From the NCBI GenBank assembly GCA_963575745.1, contig CAUYUJ010015739.1, forward strand, positions 174,834 to 238,833: a DNA stretch of 64,000 nt, in the 5' to 3' direction. The stretch comes from Prorocentrum cordatum. Lineage: Eukaryota; Sar; Dinophyceae; Prorocentrales; Prorocentraceae. Numbering within the stretch: position 1 is the first letter of the stretch; every line of letters begins with the position of its first letter. Below the pieces are notes generated by a model, which was not told where the DNA came from, searched no databases, and worked only from the letters and a program-made list of their open reading frames with translations. A program made the position numbers and the translations under genes. Below, one piece after another: positions 41,166 to 55,385 of this stretch.

Positions 41166-44100
41166 CTGGCAGCGTTCGGATTTCAACTAGTGCATAGCTG
41201 ACGTGCTTTCTACCCATGCCTTCATCGAAGACTGCGCCGGGATACCCTTTTGCCCTTACTCATTTGCTGCTCCTGCACATGCTTTCAAGCGAGATTTCTA
41301 CTGCTGTGTCGGATATTCGTGTTGACCAGGATCTATGAAGTTGTGCAGCCGCGGGATTCCGCCCCCGCGCTCGGGCGGCCACCGAGGGGGGAGGCCTCTT
41401 TTTGGGGTATCTCGGTGGCCTGGCCTTTCGGGGTCTCCTGGGGGCCTCCTGGGCTGCCTCGGGGCGCTCCTGGCTTGTTTGATGCTTTCGTAGGCCGTCT
41501 CGGGGGTCTCTCTGGGTCGGCCTGGGGCCTTCTTGGGGCGCTCCAGCGCCGCCTTGGAGGCCTCCAGGACCGTATTGGGGCCCTCTTGCGACCGTCTCGG
41601 GTGTCTTTGGGGCCCTCTTGGGGCCCTGGGCCACCTGCGTCCAGAGGGCTGGTGGGTCGTATGGCTTTCGATGCTGTGGTTCTGGGGAATGTTTCGCGCT
41701 CGTCCGGTCTCAAGACCAGACTTGGCACCCACCTGCTCCTAAGAAGCCCTGGGCGAGCCCCGAGAGGTCCCTGGGCCCTAGGGGGCCTCAAGACAGGGTT
41801 CATTCCGATCCGACTGATTCGATTCGAAATTGCTTTCGGCTGGCGCGCTGTTGTGCATCCTGGCGCGGCCGACTCGATTCGATTCCGGCATCGTGCCGAT
41901 TTAGCCCGAGTCGACGCAATGCCGATCAGATCCGATTAATCGATTCGACGCTGGCCGCTCCTGCAAGATGCCCCCCAGGATTGCCGCATCAAACTCCCAA
42001 GGCAGCCTGAGGAGGGCCCCAGGGGAGCCCCAAGACTACCTGACGGGGGAGCGACCTTTGCTGCACCCTGGTGTGGACCCCCAGACTGGGGGCCTCAGAA
42101 TCCTTCCCAGACGGCCCAGGAGGACCCATGGAGAATTCAAAGATGCCCCAGGTTTGTTTCAAGATGCCACGCAAAGCCCCCAAGAATTTCGGAGGCCTCT
42201 TGGAGCCATCTTGGGGCTTTGGTTGGGGCCATGCTGGGAGCTGTCGGAGCCCAGTTGAGGGTCTCTTGAGGCCCTCTCGGGGGCTTTGGGGACTCTCTTG
42301 CAGACACCCTGGATGTCATCGATCAAACCAGGGGACACTGACTTCCTTCAGTCCTCCCGTCGAAGCCCGACACGTCATCTTTTGGGCTCTGTTTGGACGC
42401 TCTCGGGGCGCTCTGGGTGGGCAGTCTTGAGCCCTCCTGTAGGCTCTCCGGGAATCTTGGGGTCATCTTGAGGCCTCGTAAGACTACGCATTATGTCCAT
42501 TCGAGTCTTCTTGAGTTCCTTTTGGGTTTTTTGGGGGCCAAGATCCTCCCATTTCTATTTGGTCATGCTGGGGCTCGACCCGGCCACTAGGGGGCAGGGC
42601 AATGAGAAACCGAGCACACATAGACATGAGCACGATCAAATGGAACGACGTGTATTAGTTTTGCGGCCTCTGGGGGGCCCTCCCCTACCCCAAAAAACGG
42701 GTCGGAGACCCAGGACTCCGAACGACAACACGAAAAGTCAGGGTCGCGACTGCTGCCTCATGGGGTGGGCCCCGCGGGTCGTTTAGTTGCCCTGGATTTT
42801 GTGGAAGTCGATTAACGGAGAGGAAGCATGCTGCCAAATAATTCCCAGATGTTTAAAACATGTTTCAAACATGGTATCAATAAGTAAAAGCCATGTTTGA
42901 AACATGTTTAGAACATGCTGTACACATGTTAAACACACGTTTCAATTCAATGACAGGATTGCTAAAGTGTCCATTGTCATGGCATCCACAACCCTGGATG
43001 CCGGGTCCAGAGATCCCGGCCGGGGCCCTATCTCGGGATCTGCCGAACTTCTTGGGCGATTCCTTACGCAGGGGGGCAATCCCCGCCCCACTTTCCAAGC
43101 TCCCTCGGCCCTCCATCCTCGCGATCTTCGATCCTGGAACCCTCGATCCCTCGATCCTCGATCCTCGCGATCCTCGACCCTCGCGATCCTCGATCCTCGA
43201 ACCCTCGTTCCTGCTCCTCGATCATCCTCGACCCTCTGGCTGGTCCTCCCTCGACCCTCGATCCCCCGCCGCCTCGGTCCTCGTCCCTCGCGATCCTCGT
43301 CCCTCGCGACCCTCGACTCGAGACCCTCGCGATCCTCGATACTCGCGACCCTTGCTCCCTCGAACCCTTGCTCCTCGATCCTCGAGTCCTCGATCCTCGA
43401 ATCCTCGATCCTCGATGCCTCCATATGGGGGCTCCACCCAAGAGCCAACTTGTGCCGCCAGTGTGCCCCCCCGGCCGCCCATTTCGGCACACCGGTCACA
43501 TGTGTCGTGGCCCCGCATGGAGCTCCACCCAAGGTCCAAACTGTGCCGTCCGCGTGCGCCCCCGCCGTTCATGTCGGCACACCCCTCAACCGTTTTGTGG
43601 CCCATAGGAAGGAATGCCACCAATGACCCCAGTGGCGCCGTCCGCAAGCGTCCCCGTCACAATTTTCGACACAGCCCACACACGTTGCACAGCCCACACA
43701 CGTTACGTGGCCCATAGGACCTTCACACCAGCTCAAATTGTGCCGACCGGCTAACGTCCACCGCCCAGCCATTTCGCACACCCCTCGCACGTTTCGTGGC
43801 CCCATCAATGGTTCCTTCCGCGTGCATCCCCGCCAATTATTTCGTCGCGTCTTCCCACGTTCTGTGGCTCCAGAGGGAGCTCCACCCAAGGCGCCAATTC
43901 CGGCACACCCCTCACACGTTTCTTGGCCCCATAGGGAGCTCCACCCAGGAGTGCCCCACGTGGTGCCGTCCGCATGCGTTCCTGCCACTGTTGTCGGCAC
44001 ACCCCTCGCACGCTTCGCGGCCCCACAAGGAGCTACACCGAAGGCTTAAGCGGCACCCTCCTCATGCGTCCCCGCCACCCGTTACGGCACACCCCTTGCA

Positions 44101-46941
44101 TGTTTGGTTCCCCCGTGGGGAATTCCACCGAAGGTTCCGGTGGCGACGCGTGCATGCGGTTCCACCCCTCGCACGGTTCATGACCCCACTGGGGGCTACA
44201 CCCAATGTCCCAGTGCCACCGTTCGCATGCGTCCCCCCTGCCCATCCCTTCACATGTTTCCCACGTTTCGTTGCCCCACAGCCAGCTCCACCCAGCGCCC
44301 CATGAGGATATCCATTGAAGGCGATAGCAACAACGATTGTATTTACAACTGGATTTGGTTGAGTCCCTCGCCAGGATAATTTCAAGAGGGGGGGATAAGA
44401 CAATTTTCACGCCAGGTGGGCCAGCGACGGTGGATCGCGCTCCCTCAGGGGTCGGCACCTCCACCAGTCTTGGAAGTTGCCTCCAGCGAGGGAAGATGGT
44501 GATCCTGATTTCGGTGATGGTAGTAAGGTTCGGGCCTCTCAGGTGACCGACAGATCGCCCCCAGCACCAACATCTGAGATCACCTCCCTGAGGAGGTAGC
44601 CCCCCGTGTTGGTGTCGGTGTCAACTTGCAGGCCTCCGACCTTCGTCCTACCGCGGCTGGACTCGGCCCGATGGCCAGGCCCCACGAGGGGAGCCTGCGG
44701 GGTGCCCTGCGGGAAGCTTTGCGCAGGGGGTCGAGGTCGCGGTCGCAGCGCTGCAGACCTTGCCTTGCGGGGGAGCGCACGGCACTGCGTGCGCTGCTCG
44801 GCGGCTGCCCCGGGGATCGTCGTTCTCCGAGGTCCCCCCCCTGGCTTTCTCGTGTCGTTTGGGAGCCCCCGGGGACCTTCGGGCCTCGTGCTCGGTGCCA
44901 TCTGAGCCTCCCTCCAGGGGAACGAAGACTGGCCCAGACAGAAAACCTCGGAGGTCCGCGCGGATTGCTTGGATCCGCGCTGGACCCCCCCTCCCTGGCG
45001 CCTGGCGCGCGGAGCGCGCCAGGGGCGGCGCCGGAGGCGCCGCCAGGGGGCCCCAGCGCCGATCCGAGAACGCCGCGCGCACCTGCGAGTTATCTTGCCT
45101 AGTGTCATTGTTCGTGCCCCTATCCCTGGAAATAGTTGGGGCCTTCCTGCGCCAGGCGTGCCCGGGCCACCTCAGGGCGCCCTTGGCCCGTCTCTGTCGC
45201 TCTCGGAGGCCGCCGCGGGGGGTCTCTCCGGGTCGCCCAAGGGGGCCTTCTCTTGGGGCGCTCTGCAGCGCCGCCTCGGAGGTCTCTTGCGGCCTTCCTG
45301 GGGGCCTCTTCTTGGGGGCCTCTTGGGGGCCTGTCCTCTCCGGTGCCTCTTGGAGGCCCCCTCGGCCGTCTCGGGGCGCTCTTGGCCTGACGCTTCTGGG
45401 AGGCCGGCTGGCGGTCTCTCTCCAGGTCGGCCCGGGGGCCTTCCCTTGGGGCGCTCTGTGGCGCCGCCTCGGGGGTCCCTTTTGGGCCTTCCTGGGGCTC
45501 TCCTGCGGCCGTCTTGGGGGCTTTTTGGGCCCTCTTGGGGCCCTGGACCTCGCATTCCCAGAGGGCCGGTGTGGGTCTGATGGCTCTGGAGTGGCTCTCG
45601 ATAGTCTGGTTCCGGAGAGCGTCTCACGCTTGTTTCATTTGAAGACCAGAATCAGCACCTACCAGCTCCTGCGAAGCTCCAGGACATGAACGCCCCAAGA
45701 GGCCCCCAGACCCTGGTGAGCCCCAAGGCAGGATCCATTTGGATGGGATCTAGTCGATTCGACATTGCTTTCGGCTGGCCCGATCCGATTCGATTCCGCA
45801 ATTCCGACGATCCGATGCGGCCCGATGCTTGCAAGACGCTGTTGTGCATCCTGGCGCGGCCGATTCGATTCGATTCGATTCGATCTGATCCGGTTTATCG
45901 ATTCGACGCTGGCCGCTCCTGCAAGATATCCCCAAGGCGGCTCCAGATTGTCACATCGAACTCCCAATGCAGCCCCCAAGAGGGCTCCAGGGGAGCCCCT
46001 GGACTGCCCGAGGGGGGTGCGAACTTTGCTGCACCCTGGTGTGGACCCCTCAGACTGGGGACTGGGGGACAAGAATCTTTTCCAGACGGCCCAGGAGGAC
46101 CCTGGGAGAATTCCAAGATGCCCCAGGTTTGGTTTGGGAGATCTTGGGGTCGTCTTGAGGCCTCGGAAGCCCATCGGAGGCGAAAAGGCGAGAAGGACCG
46201 TCACTGAAGCATCTTGGGAGGCTCCGAGGCCACTCGGAGCCGTCTCTGGGCCGCCTGGAGGCCTCCTGTCGGCGTGCAGGAGCCCGCAGCGCCTGAGCAG
46301 GCGGGGGGCTCGAGCCGAAACGGCTTGAGCTCAACTGGCTATGGCAGGAGGATGACGATGAGGATGAGGATGAGGAGTGAGGAGGAGTAGGAAGAGGAGG
46401 AGGAGCAGGAGGAGGACGAGGAGGAGGAGGAGGAGGCGGAGGAGGAGGAGGAGGAGGAGGAGGCGGAGGAGGAGGAGGAGGAGGAGGAGGAGGAGGAGGA
46501 GGAGGAGGACGAGGACGAGGACGATGAGGAGGCGGAGGACGAGGAGGAAGAGGAGGAAGAGAAGGAGGAGGAGGAGGAGGCGGCGGAGGAGGAGGAGGAG
46601 GAGGGGGAGGGGAAGGAGGAGGAGGAGCTAGGAGGAGGGGGAGGGGGGGGGGGAGAAGGATCGTCATCAGGACAGGACGAGGTGACTGGAGCGGGCGGTC
46701 GACAGCGCGGTAGCACTAGGATGGGGAGAGGGCAGGGCAGGGCAGGGAGGCGAGCAAGACTCCCAAAGTGCATGGGGCCCTCACGTCGAGGTGTCACTCC
46801 AGTGGCACTCTCACGAAGCACGGGGCTGGTGGCCATATCCGTGTTGGCTTGAGAGTTGTTGGTCGACAGGTTGTCTTTCGATCCCCGCACCCTTCTCGAA
46901 CACCGGACCTTCTTTACGATACCCGACAGTACGCACTAACG
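41166..46941 (+). repeat. Array spacer 3, the most divergent spacer, no gene recognised
   Basis: D1 41320-42480, AT island 42830-42960, TCGATCCTCG tract 43130-43414, satellite 43416-44300, double hairpin 45003-45044, D2 45130-46200, purine tract 46343-46658. From about 42410 to 44660 it differs from the other spacers by substitutions as well as indels. The AT island has a different arrangement of CATGTTT motifs, the satellite lacks an internal segment near 43888, and the 44580-44635 stretch is rearranged. The double hairpin is preceded by an extra CCTGGCG. This spacer also gives the longest period (8,488 bp). Confidence 0.8.
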
Positions 46942-49653
46942 ATGGCACATCTCATCGCCGTGCGATTGGCAGTTCTGTGGATGCCGAGTGCAGTCGCGGT
47001 CCAGTCCTTAGGGGTGCGTGGCGCGCTCGCCTCATCTGCAACGGTTGTCGCCAGCGGCACAACGAATCTGACCTCCCATATGGACTCGTGCCAATACATG
47101 CAGGTCGCTGCATACCAAACGGGCTACATCCAGTTGCCGTACGTGAGCAACATTCGAGCAATATCAATGTGGTTTGCTCCTTTCAAGGACGGAGGCTATG
47201 ATTGGGAGTACATCTTTGACGCACGCAGTGGACTGGGAGGAGGACATTTTTCTTTTCTGCATTCGATGTCGACGATTAACCACGGCGTCAACTGGTATGG
47301 TTCAATCTATGTGAATGGGGCTGCCACCAACACGGCTGGTCTGCTATCCGCTGCCAGTTCTGCCTCGACGACTTACGCGCCATGGATTCACCTGTATGTC
47401 GAGGCAAACACAAACTTCAACGACGACATAACGATCTTCGCCCGGTACACCAAAAACGAATACTTGCCTGGGAAGGTTTAGTCAAGAGGCGTACGCCATT
47501 CCGCCGACCCTCAGAAGAGGAACGAAATCCACGGGCGAGGTCTTTTGAGTCTAGGCCTCCTGGGTGGGGTCGGAGTAGATGGGGTCGGAGGATTGCGCCA
47601 CATCGCTGATGCATCGCCAATGCGGCTCGATGCGGGGCCTGATTTCCTCCGCGCCGGCGTCGCCGATGCACCGCCGACGTCGACGATGCATCGCCGGCGC
47701 ATCGCCGCCGCATCTCCGATGCCTCGCCGATGCATCGCCGATGTATCGGCGAGGCGGCGCGATCCTCCGACCCCATCTACTCCGACCCCATCTAGGAGGC
47801 CTCTATATTGAGGGGGCCGGTTGGGGCCTCTGGAAGCTTCTCGTTGGCCTCTTGGAAGCCTTTTGGGCCCTCTGGGAGGTTCCTTCGGAGCCCGCCGGCG
47901 GTCTCGGGGGTCCTCTTGGGGCGGAGGGCTCGGCATGCCGTGCCCCTCTTGGGCCCCATGGGGGCCCTCTTGGGGGTCCCTTTGGCCGTCTTGGACGAAG
48001 TTGGCGCCAGAACGGCGACGATGCTAGACATGTCATTTTACACTGGGATTGGGGCGATGTTTGCTTCTTTGGGGCCCTCCTGGGGAGTCTTGGACGCCTC
48101 TTTGGCCGTCTTGAGGCCATGTTTTATGTTCTTGAGGCCTCCTGAGCGTGTTGGGGCCCAGCTTGAGCCAGCGGGCATGGCATCTTGGACATTCTGGAGG
48201 CCTGCGAGTGAGCCTCTGAAGGCTCTTGAGGCTTCGGGGTTGCGTTGGGGAGCTCGTACCCCGCCGCCCCCCTCCCCCCGGCCTCCCCTTCCCCGCCCCC
48301 CTCCCTCAAATGCGATGTTGGACCTTGGGCGAGGGGGGCAGGGGGGACGGGAGACATCCGCATGTCTCGCACGCCGTGTCCCCCCCTTGGGCAGGAGCGG
48401 GGGGCGGCGGATTCTGTGCAGCTGTGGCCCTCTGGGCTGTCCTCGTCCGATATCAACAGCGCGATGAACGGAGCGACGACCTCTGTCTCGCCCGTGGCTT
48501 CCTATTCCGCGGCCGACTTGAATTCGTACCGAGCGGGGAGCGAACCCTGGTATCGGCGGACGGGACGCCAGCAATTTCCCGCCATCCTCGCCGCGTCAGA
48601 CACGAAAGGCCACCCACACCCGACGCCCTTCCCGACGCCCTACCCGACGCCCTACCCGACGGCCTTCCCCGACGCCTACCCGACGGCCCCTAGCCCGACG
48701 CACTAAATAACCCGAACGGCCTTCCGACGCCCTACCCACCCTCTCTCCGACCCCATATCCCGACTCCCTAACCGACCCCTAACCCGACTCCCTACCCGAC
48801 GGCCTTCCCGACGCCTTTCCCTACGGCCTTCCCGACGCCCCACCCGACCCCCTACCCGACTCCCTACCCAACGGCCTTCCCGACGCCTTTCCCTACGCCT
48901 TTCCCTACGCCCTTCCCGACGTCCTCCCCGACCCCCTACCCGACGGCCTACCCAACGGCTTTCCCGACGCTCTTCCCTACGCCCTTCCCGACGTCCTACC
49001 CGACGGCCTTCCCAACAGCTCTCCCGACGCCCAGCCCAACGCCCAGCCCGACGTATCCTCAGGGTTGGCCGACACCACATCCGACGTTTCCTCCTGCAGC
49101 TCCCATGGCGGCCGGAGCCGGCGCAGGCGTGGCTGCCACCGGTGACCCCCATCTTCAAAACGTTCATGGCGAGCGGTTCGATTTGATGAAGCCAGGCGTT
49201 CACGTTCTGATAAACATCCCTCGTGGAACGAGCGTTGAAGACGCATTGCTTCGCGTGCAAGCCGATGCACGCCGAGTGGGTGAACGCTGCGCGGATATGT
49301 ACTTCTCAGAGATAAACGTTACTGGGTCGTGGGCAGTTACTAAGCAAGTTGGAGGGTACCACTTCAGCGCATCGCGAAGTGATGTCGGGACCCCTGGATG
49401 GCTTGCTTTTGGCACGGTTGAGCTGAAAGTCGTTCATGGACGCACGGACACTGGCTTCGCGTACTTGAATGTGTACGTTAAGCATTTAGGGCGAACAGGG
49501 TTTGATGTCGGAGGTCTTTTGGGCGAGGATGACCACAAAGACGTGATCATTTCTTCAGGGGCATGTGCGATGCGCACGGAGCTCAGTGCGCGTTCGGCCC
49601 CAAATGGCTGGATCCGTTCTACGTCCTCTGTCGCACTTGCATCCTTTGTTTGA
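46942..49653 (+). pseudogene. Array gene copy 4: LamG / PT-repeat / VWD-like, frameshifted in exon 2
   Basis: Exon 1 (46942-47475) is intact and variant B, like copy 2. Exon 2 begins at 48395, but between 48540 and 48790 several insertions and deletions break the frame near the start of the PT repeats (formal stop about 48706). The VWD-like part (49105-49653) is open and shares [11 protein letters not shown] with copy 0, 33.7 kb upstream. As in copy 3 the damage is concentrated in one short patch. Confidence 0.65.
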
Positions 49654-52600
49654 CTGGCAGCGTTCGGATTTCAACTAGTGCATGGCTGACGTGCTTTCTA
49701 CCCATGCCTTCATCGAAGACTGCGCCGAGGTACCCTTTTGTTTTGTTGCGCTAGGGCGCTGTTACTCCTGCTCCTATGCTTTCAAGCGAGATTTCTACTG
49801 CTGTGTCGGATATTCGTGTTGACCAGGATCTATGAAGTTGTGCAGCCGCGGGATTCTGCCCCCGCGCTCGGGCGGCCACCGAGGGGGGAGGCCTCTTTTT
49901 GGGGTATCTCGGTGGCCTGGCCTTTCGGGGTCTCCTGGGGGCCTCCTGGGCTGCCTCGGGGCGCTCCTGGCTTGTTTGATGCTTTCGTAGGCCGTCTCGG
50001 GGGTCTCTCTGGGTCGGCCTGGGGCCTTCTTGGGGCGCTCCAGCGCCGCCTTGGAGGCCTCCAGGACCGTATTTGGGGCCCTCTTGCGACCGTCTCGGGT
50101 GTCTTTGGGGCCCTCTTGGGGCCCTGGGCCACCTGCGTCCAGAGGGCTGGTGGGTCGTATGGCTTTCGATGCTGTGGTTCTGGGGAATGTCTCGCGCTCG
50201 TCCCGTCTCAAGACCAGACTTGGCACCCACCTGCTCCTAAGAAGCCCTGGGCGAGCCCCGAGAGGTCCCTGGGCCCTAGGGGGCCTCAAGACAGGGTTCA
50301 TTCCGATCCGACTGATTCGATTCGAAATTGCTTTCGGCTGGCGCGCTGTTGTGCATCCTGGCGCGGCCGACTCGATTCGATTCCGGCATAGTGCCGATTT
50401 GGCCCGAGTCGACGCAATGCCGATCAGATCCGATTAATCGATTCGACGCTGGCCGCTCCTGCAAGATGCCCCCCAGGATTGCCGCATCAAACTCCCAAGG
50501 CAGCCTGAAGAGGGCCCCAGGGGAGCCCCAAGACTACCTGACGGGGGAGCGACCTTTGCTGCACCCTGGTGTGGACCCCCAGACTGGGGGCCTCAGAATC
50601 CGTCCCAGACGGCCCAGGAGGACCCATGGAGAATTCAAAGATGCCCCAGGATTGTTTCAAGATGCCACGCAAAGCCCCCAAGAATTTCGGAGGCCTCTTG
50701 GAGCCATCTTGGGGCTTCGGTTGGGGCCATGCTGGGAGCTGTCGGAGCCCAGTTGAGGGTCTCTTGAGGCCCTCTCGGGGGCTTTGGGGACTCTCTTGCA
50801 GACACCCTGGATGTCATCGATCAAACCAGGGGACACTGACTTCCTTCAGTCCTCCCGTCCAAGCCCGACACGTCATCTTTTGGGCTCTGTTTGGACGCTC
50901 TCGGGGCGCTCTAGGTGCTGTCTTGGAGCCCTCCTGTGGCTCTCTTGGGAGATCTTGGGGTCATCTTGAGGCCTCGGAAGACTACGCATTGTTCATTTGT
51001 GAGTCTTCGAGAGTTCTTTGGGTTTTTGGGGGGCCAAGATCCTCCCATTTCTAATTGGTCTATGCTGGGCCTCTTCCCGGCCACTAGGGGGGCAGGGACA
51101 ATGAGAAACGAGCACACTTAGACATGAGCACGATCAGAATGGAACGACGTGTAGTAGTTTGCGGCCTCTGGGGGCCCTCCCCGAGCCCCAGAAAAACGGG
51201 TGGGGAGACCCAGGACTCCGAACTGACAAACAAGTCAGGGGTCGCGACCGCTGCCCCGCGGGTCGTTTGTTGCCCTGGATTTGTGGAAGTCGATTAACGG
51301 AGAGGAAGCATGCTGCCAAATAATTCCCAGATGTCTAAAGCATGGTTCAATCATGTTTGAACGATGTAGGAACGTGCTTGAAACATGTTTAGAACATGTT
51401 CTATACATTTTAAACGTATCTTTAATCCACTGATAGGACTGTGAGAGTGTCCATTGTCATGGCATCCACAACCCTGGATGCCGGGTCCCAGGAGATCCCG
51501 GCCGCCCTGATCTCGGATCTGCCGTACTTCTTGGGCGATTCCTTACGCAGGGGGGCAATCCCCGCCCCGCTTTCCAAGCTCCCTCGGCCCTCCATCCTCG
51601 CGATCTTCGATCCTCGAACCCTCGATCCTCGACCCTCGCGATCCTCGACCCTCGCGATCCTCGATCCTCGAACCCTCGTTCCGGCTCCTCGATCATCCTC
51701 GACCTTCTGGCTTGTCCTCCCTCGACCCTCGATCCCCCGCCGCCTCGGTCCTCGTCCCTCGCGATCCTCGTCCCTCGCGACCCTCGACCCTCGCGATCCT
51801 CGATACTCGCGACCCTTGCTCCCTCGAACCCTTGCTCCTCGATCCTCGAGTCCTCGATCCTCGAGTCCTCGAGTCCTCGATGCCTCCATATGGGGGCTCC
51901 ACCCAAGAGCCAACTTGTGCCGCCAGTGTGCCCCCCCGGCCGCCCATTTCGGCACACCCGTCACATGTTTCGTGGCCCCGCATGGAGCTCCACCCAAGGT
52001 CCAAACTGTGCCGTCCGCGTGCGCCCCCGCCGTTCATGTCGGCACACCCCTCAACCGTTTTGTGGCCCATAGGAAGGAATGCCACCAATGACCCCAGTGG
52101 CGCCGTCCGCAGGTGTCCCCGTCACATATTTCGACACAGCCCTCACACGTTACGTGGCCCCATAGGGACCTCCACCCAAGGCTCAAATTGTGCCGTCCGC
52201 GTACGTCCCCGCCAGCCATTTCGGCACACCCCTCGCACGTTTCGTGGCCCCATCAATGGTTCCTTCCGCGTGCATCCCCGCCAATTATTTCGTCGCGTCT
52301 TCCCACGTTCTGTGGCTCCAGAGGGAGCTCCACCCAACGCGCCCATGGCGCCGTTCGCATGCGCCTCCGCCACCAATTCCGGCACACCCCTCACACGTTT
52401 CTTGGCCCCATAGGGAGCTCCACCCAGGAGTGCCCCACGTGGTGCCGTCCGCATGCGTTCCTGCCACTGTTGTCGGCACACCCCTCGCACGCTTCGCGGC
52501 CCCACAAGGAGCTACACCGAAGGCTTAAGCGGCACCCTCCTCATGCGTCCCCGCCACCCGTTACGGCACACCCCTTGCATGTTTGGTTCCCCCGTGGGGA

Positions 52601-55385
52601 ATTCCACCGAAGGTTCCGGTGGCGACGCGTGCATGCGGTTCCACCCCTCGCACGGTTCATGACCCCACTGGGGGCTACACCCAATGTCCCAGTGCCACCG
52701 TTCGCATGCGTCCCCCCTGCCCATCCCTTCACATGTTTCCCACGTTTCGTTGCCCCACAGCCAGCTCCACCCAGCGCCCTGTGAGGATATCCATTGAAGG
52801 CGATAGCAACAACGAGTGTATTTACAGCTGGATTTGGTCGAGTCCCTCGCCAGGATAATTTCAAGAGGGGGGGGATGAGACAATTTTCACGCCAGGTGGG
52901 CCAGCGACGGTGGATCGCGCTCCCTCAGGGGTCGGCACCTCCACCAGTCTTGGAAGTTGCCTCCAGCGAGGGAAGATGATGATCCTGATTTCGGTGATGG
53001 TAGTAAGGCTCGGGCCTCTTAGGTGACCGACAGATCGCCCCCAGCACCAACATCTGAGACCACCTCCTCCCTGTGGAGATAGCCGCCTGTGTTGGTGTAG
53101 CCAGGCCTCCGACCTTCGTCCTACCGCGGCTGGACTCGGCCCGATGGCCAGGCCCCACGAGGGGAGCCTGCGGGGTGCCGTGCGGGAAGCTTTGCGCAGG
53201 GGGTCGAGGTCGCGGTCGCAGCGCTGCAGGCCTTGCCTTGCGGGGGAGCGCACGGCACTGCGTGCGCTGCTCGGCGGCTGCCCCGGGGATCGTCGTTCTC
53301 CGAGGTCCCCCCCTCTGGTTTTCTCGTGTCGTTTGGGAGCCCCCGGGGACCTTCGGGCCTCGTGCTCGGTGCCATCTGAGCCTCCCTCCAGGGGAACGAA
53401 GACTGGCCCAAACAGAAAACCTCGGAGGTCCGCGCGGATTGCTTGGATCCGCGCTGGACCCCCCCTCCCTGGCGCGCGGAGCGCGCCAGGGGCGGCGCCG
53501 GAGGCGCCGCCAGGGGGCCCCAGCGCCGATCCGAGAACGCCGCGCGCACCTGCGAGTTATTCTGTCTATGTCATTGTTCGTGCCCCTATCCCTGGAAATA
53601 GTTGGGGCCTTCCTGCGCCAGGCGTGCCTGGGCCACCTCAGGGCGCCCTTGGCCCGTCTCAGACGCTCTTGGAGGCCGCCGCGGGGGGTCTCTCCGGGTC
53701 GCCCAAGGGGGCCTTCTCTTGGGGCGCTCTGCAGCGCCGCCTCGGAGGTCTCTTGCGGCCTTCCTGGGGGCCTCTTCTTGGGGGCCTCTTGGGGGCCTGT
53801 CCTCTCCGGTGCCTCTTGGAGGCCCCCTCGGCCGTCTCGGGGCGCTCTTGGCCTGACGCTTCTGGGAGGCCGGCTGGCGGTCTCTCTCCAGGTCGGCCCG
53901 GGGGCCTTCCCTTGGGGCGCTCTGTGGCGCCGCCTCGGGGGTCCCTTTTGGGCCTTCCTGGGGCTCTCCTGCGGCCGTCTTGGGGGCTTTTTGGGCCCTC
54001 TTGGGGCCCTGGACCTCCCATTCCCAGAGGGCCGGTGTGGGTCTGATGGCTCTGGAGTGGCTCTCGATAGTCTGGTTCCGGAGAGCGTCTCACGCTTGTT
54101 TCATTTGAAGACCATACCAGCTCCTGCGAAGCTCCAGGACATGAACGCCCCAAGAGGCCCCCAGACCCTGGTGAGCCCCAAGGCAGGATCCATTTGGATG
54201 GGATCTAGTCGATTCGACATTGCTTTCGGCTGGCCCGATCCGATTCGATTCCGCAATTCCGACGATCCGATGCGGCCCGATGCTTGCAAGACGCTGTTGT
54301 GCATCCTGGCGCGGCCGATTCGATTCGATTCGATCTGATCCGGTTTATCGATTCGACGCTGGCCGCTCCTGCAAGATATCCCCAAGGCGGCTCCAGATTG
54401 TCACATCGAACTCCCAATGCAGCCCCCAAGAGGGCTCCAGGGGAGCCCCTGGACTGCCCGAGGGGGGTGCGAACTTTGCTGCACCCTGGTGTGGACCCCT
54501 CAGACTGGGGACTGGGGGACAAGAATCTTTTCCAGACGGCCCAGGAGGACCCTGGGAGAATTCCAAGATGCCCCAGGTTTGGTTTGGGAGATCTTGGGGT
54601 CGTCTTGAGGCCTCGGAAGCCCATCGGAGGCGAAAAGGCGAGAAGGACCGTCACTGAAGCATCTTGGGAGGCTCCGAGGCCACTCGGAGCCGTCTCTGGG
54701 CCGCCTGGAGGCCTCCTGTCGGCGTGCAGGAGCCCGCAGCGCCTGAGCAGGCGGGGGGCTCGAGCCGAAACGGCTTGAGCTCAACTGGCTATGGCAGGAG
54801 GATGACGATGAGGATGAGGATGAGGAGTGAGGAGGAGTAGGAAGAGGAGGAGGAGCAGGAGGAGGACGAGGAGGAGGAGGGAGGCGGAGGAGGAGGAGGA
54901 GGAGGAGGCGGAGGAGGAGGAGGAGGAGGAGGAGGAGGAGGAGGAGGAGGAGGACGAGGACGAGGACGATGAGGAGGCGGAGGACGAGGAGGAAGAGGAG
55001 GAAGAGAAGGAGGAGGAGGAGGAGGCGGCGGAGGAGGAGGAGGAGGAGGGGGAGGGGAAGGAGGAGGAGGAGCTAGGAGGAGGGGGAGGGGGGGGGGAGA
55101 AGGATCGTCATCAGGACAGGACGAGGTGACTGGAGCGGGCGGTCGACAGCGCGGTAGCACTAGGATGGGGAGAGGGCAGGGCAGGGCAGGGAGGCGAGCA
55201 AGACTCCCAAAGTGCATGGGGCCCTCACGTCGAGGTGTCACTCCAGTGGCACTCTCACGAAGCACGGGGCTGGTGGCCATATCCGTGTTGGCTTGAGAGT
55301 TGTTGGTCGACAGGTTGTCTTTCGATCCCCGCACCCTTCTCGAACACCGGACCTTCTTTACGATACCCGACAGTACGCACTAACG
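49654..55385 (+). repeat. Array spacer 4, no gene recognised
   Basis: D1 49815-50970, AT island 51310-51435, TCGATCCTCG tract 51605-51880, satellite 51882-52782, double hairpin 53470-53511, D2 53600-54650, purine tract 54793-55103. The first part is almost base-for-base spacer 0, including the GTTGCGCTAGGGCGCTGTTA stretch near 49744 that spacers 1, 2, 3 and 5 lack. Confidence 0.8.
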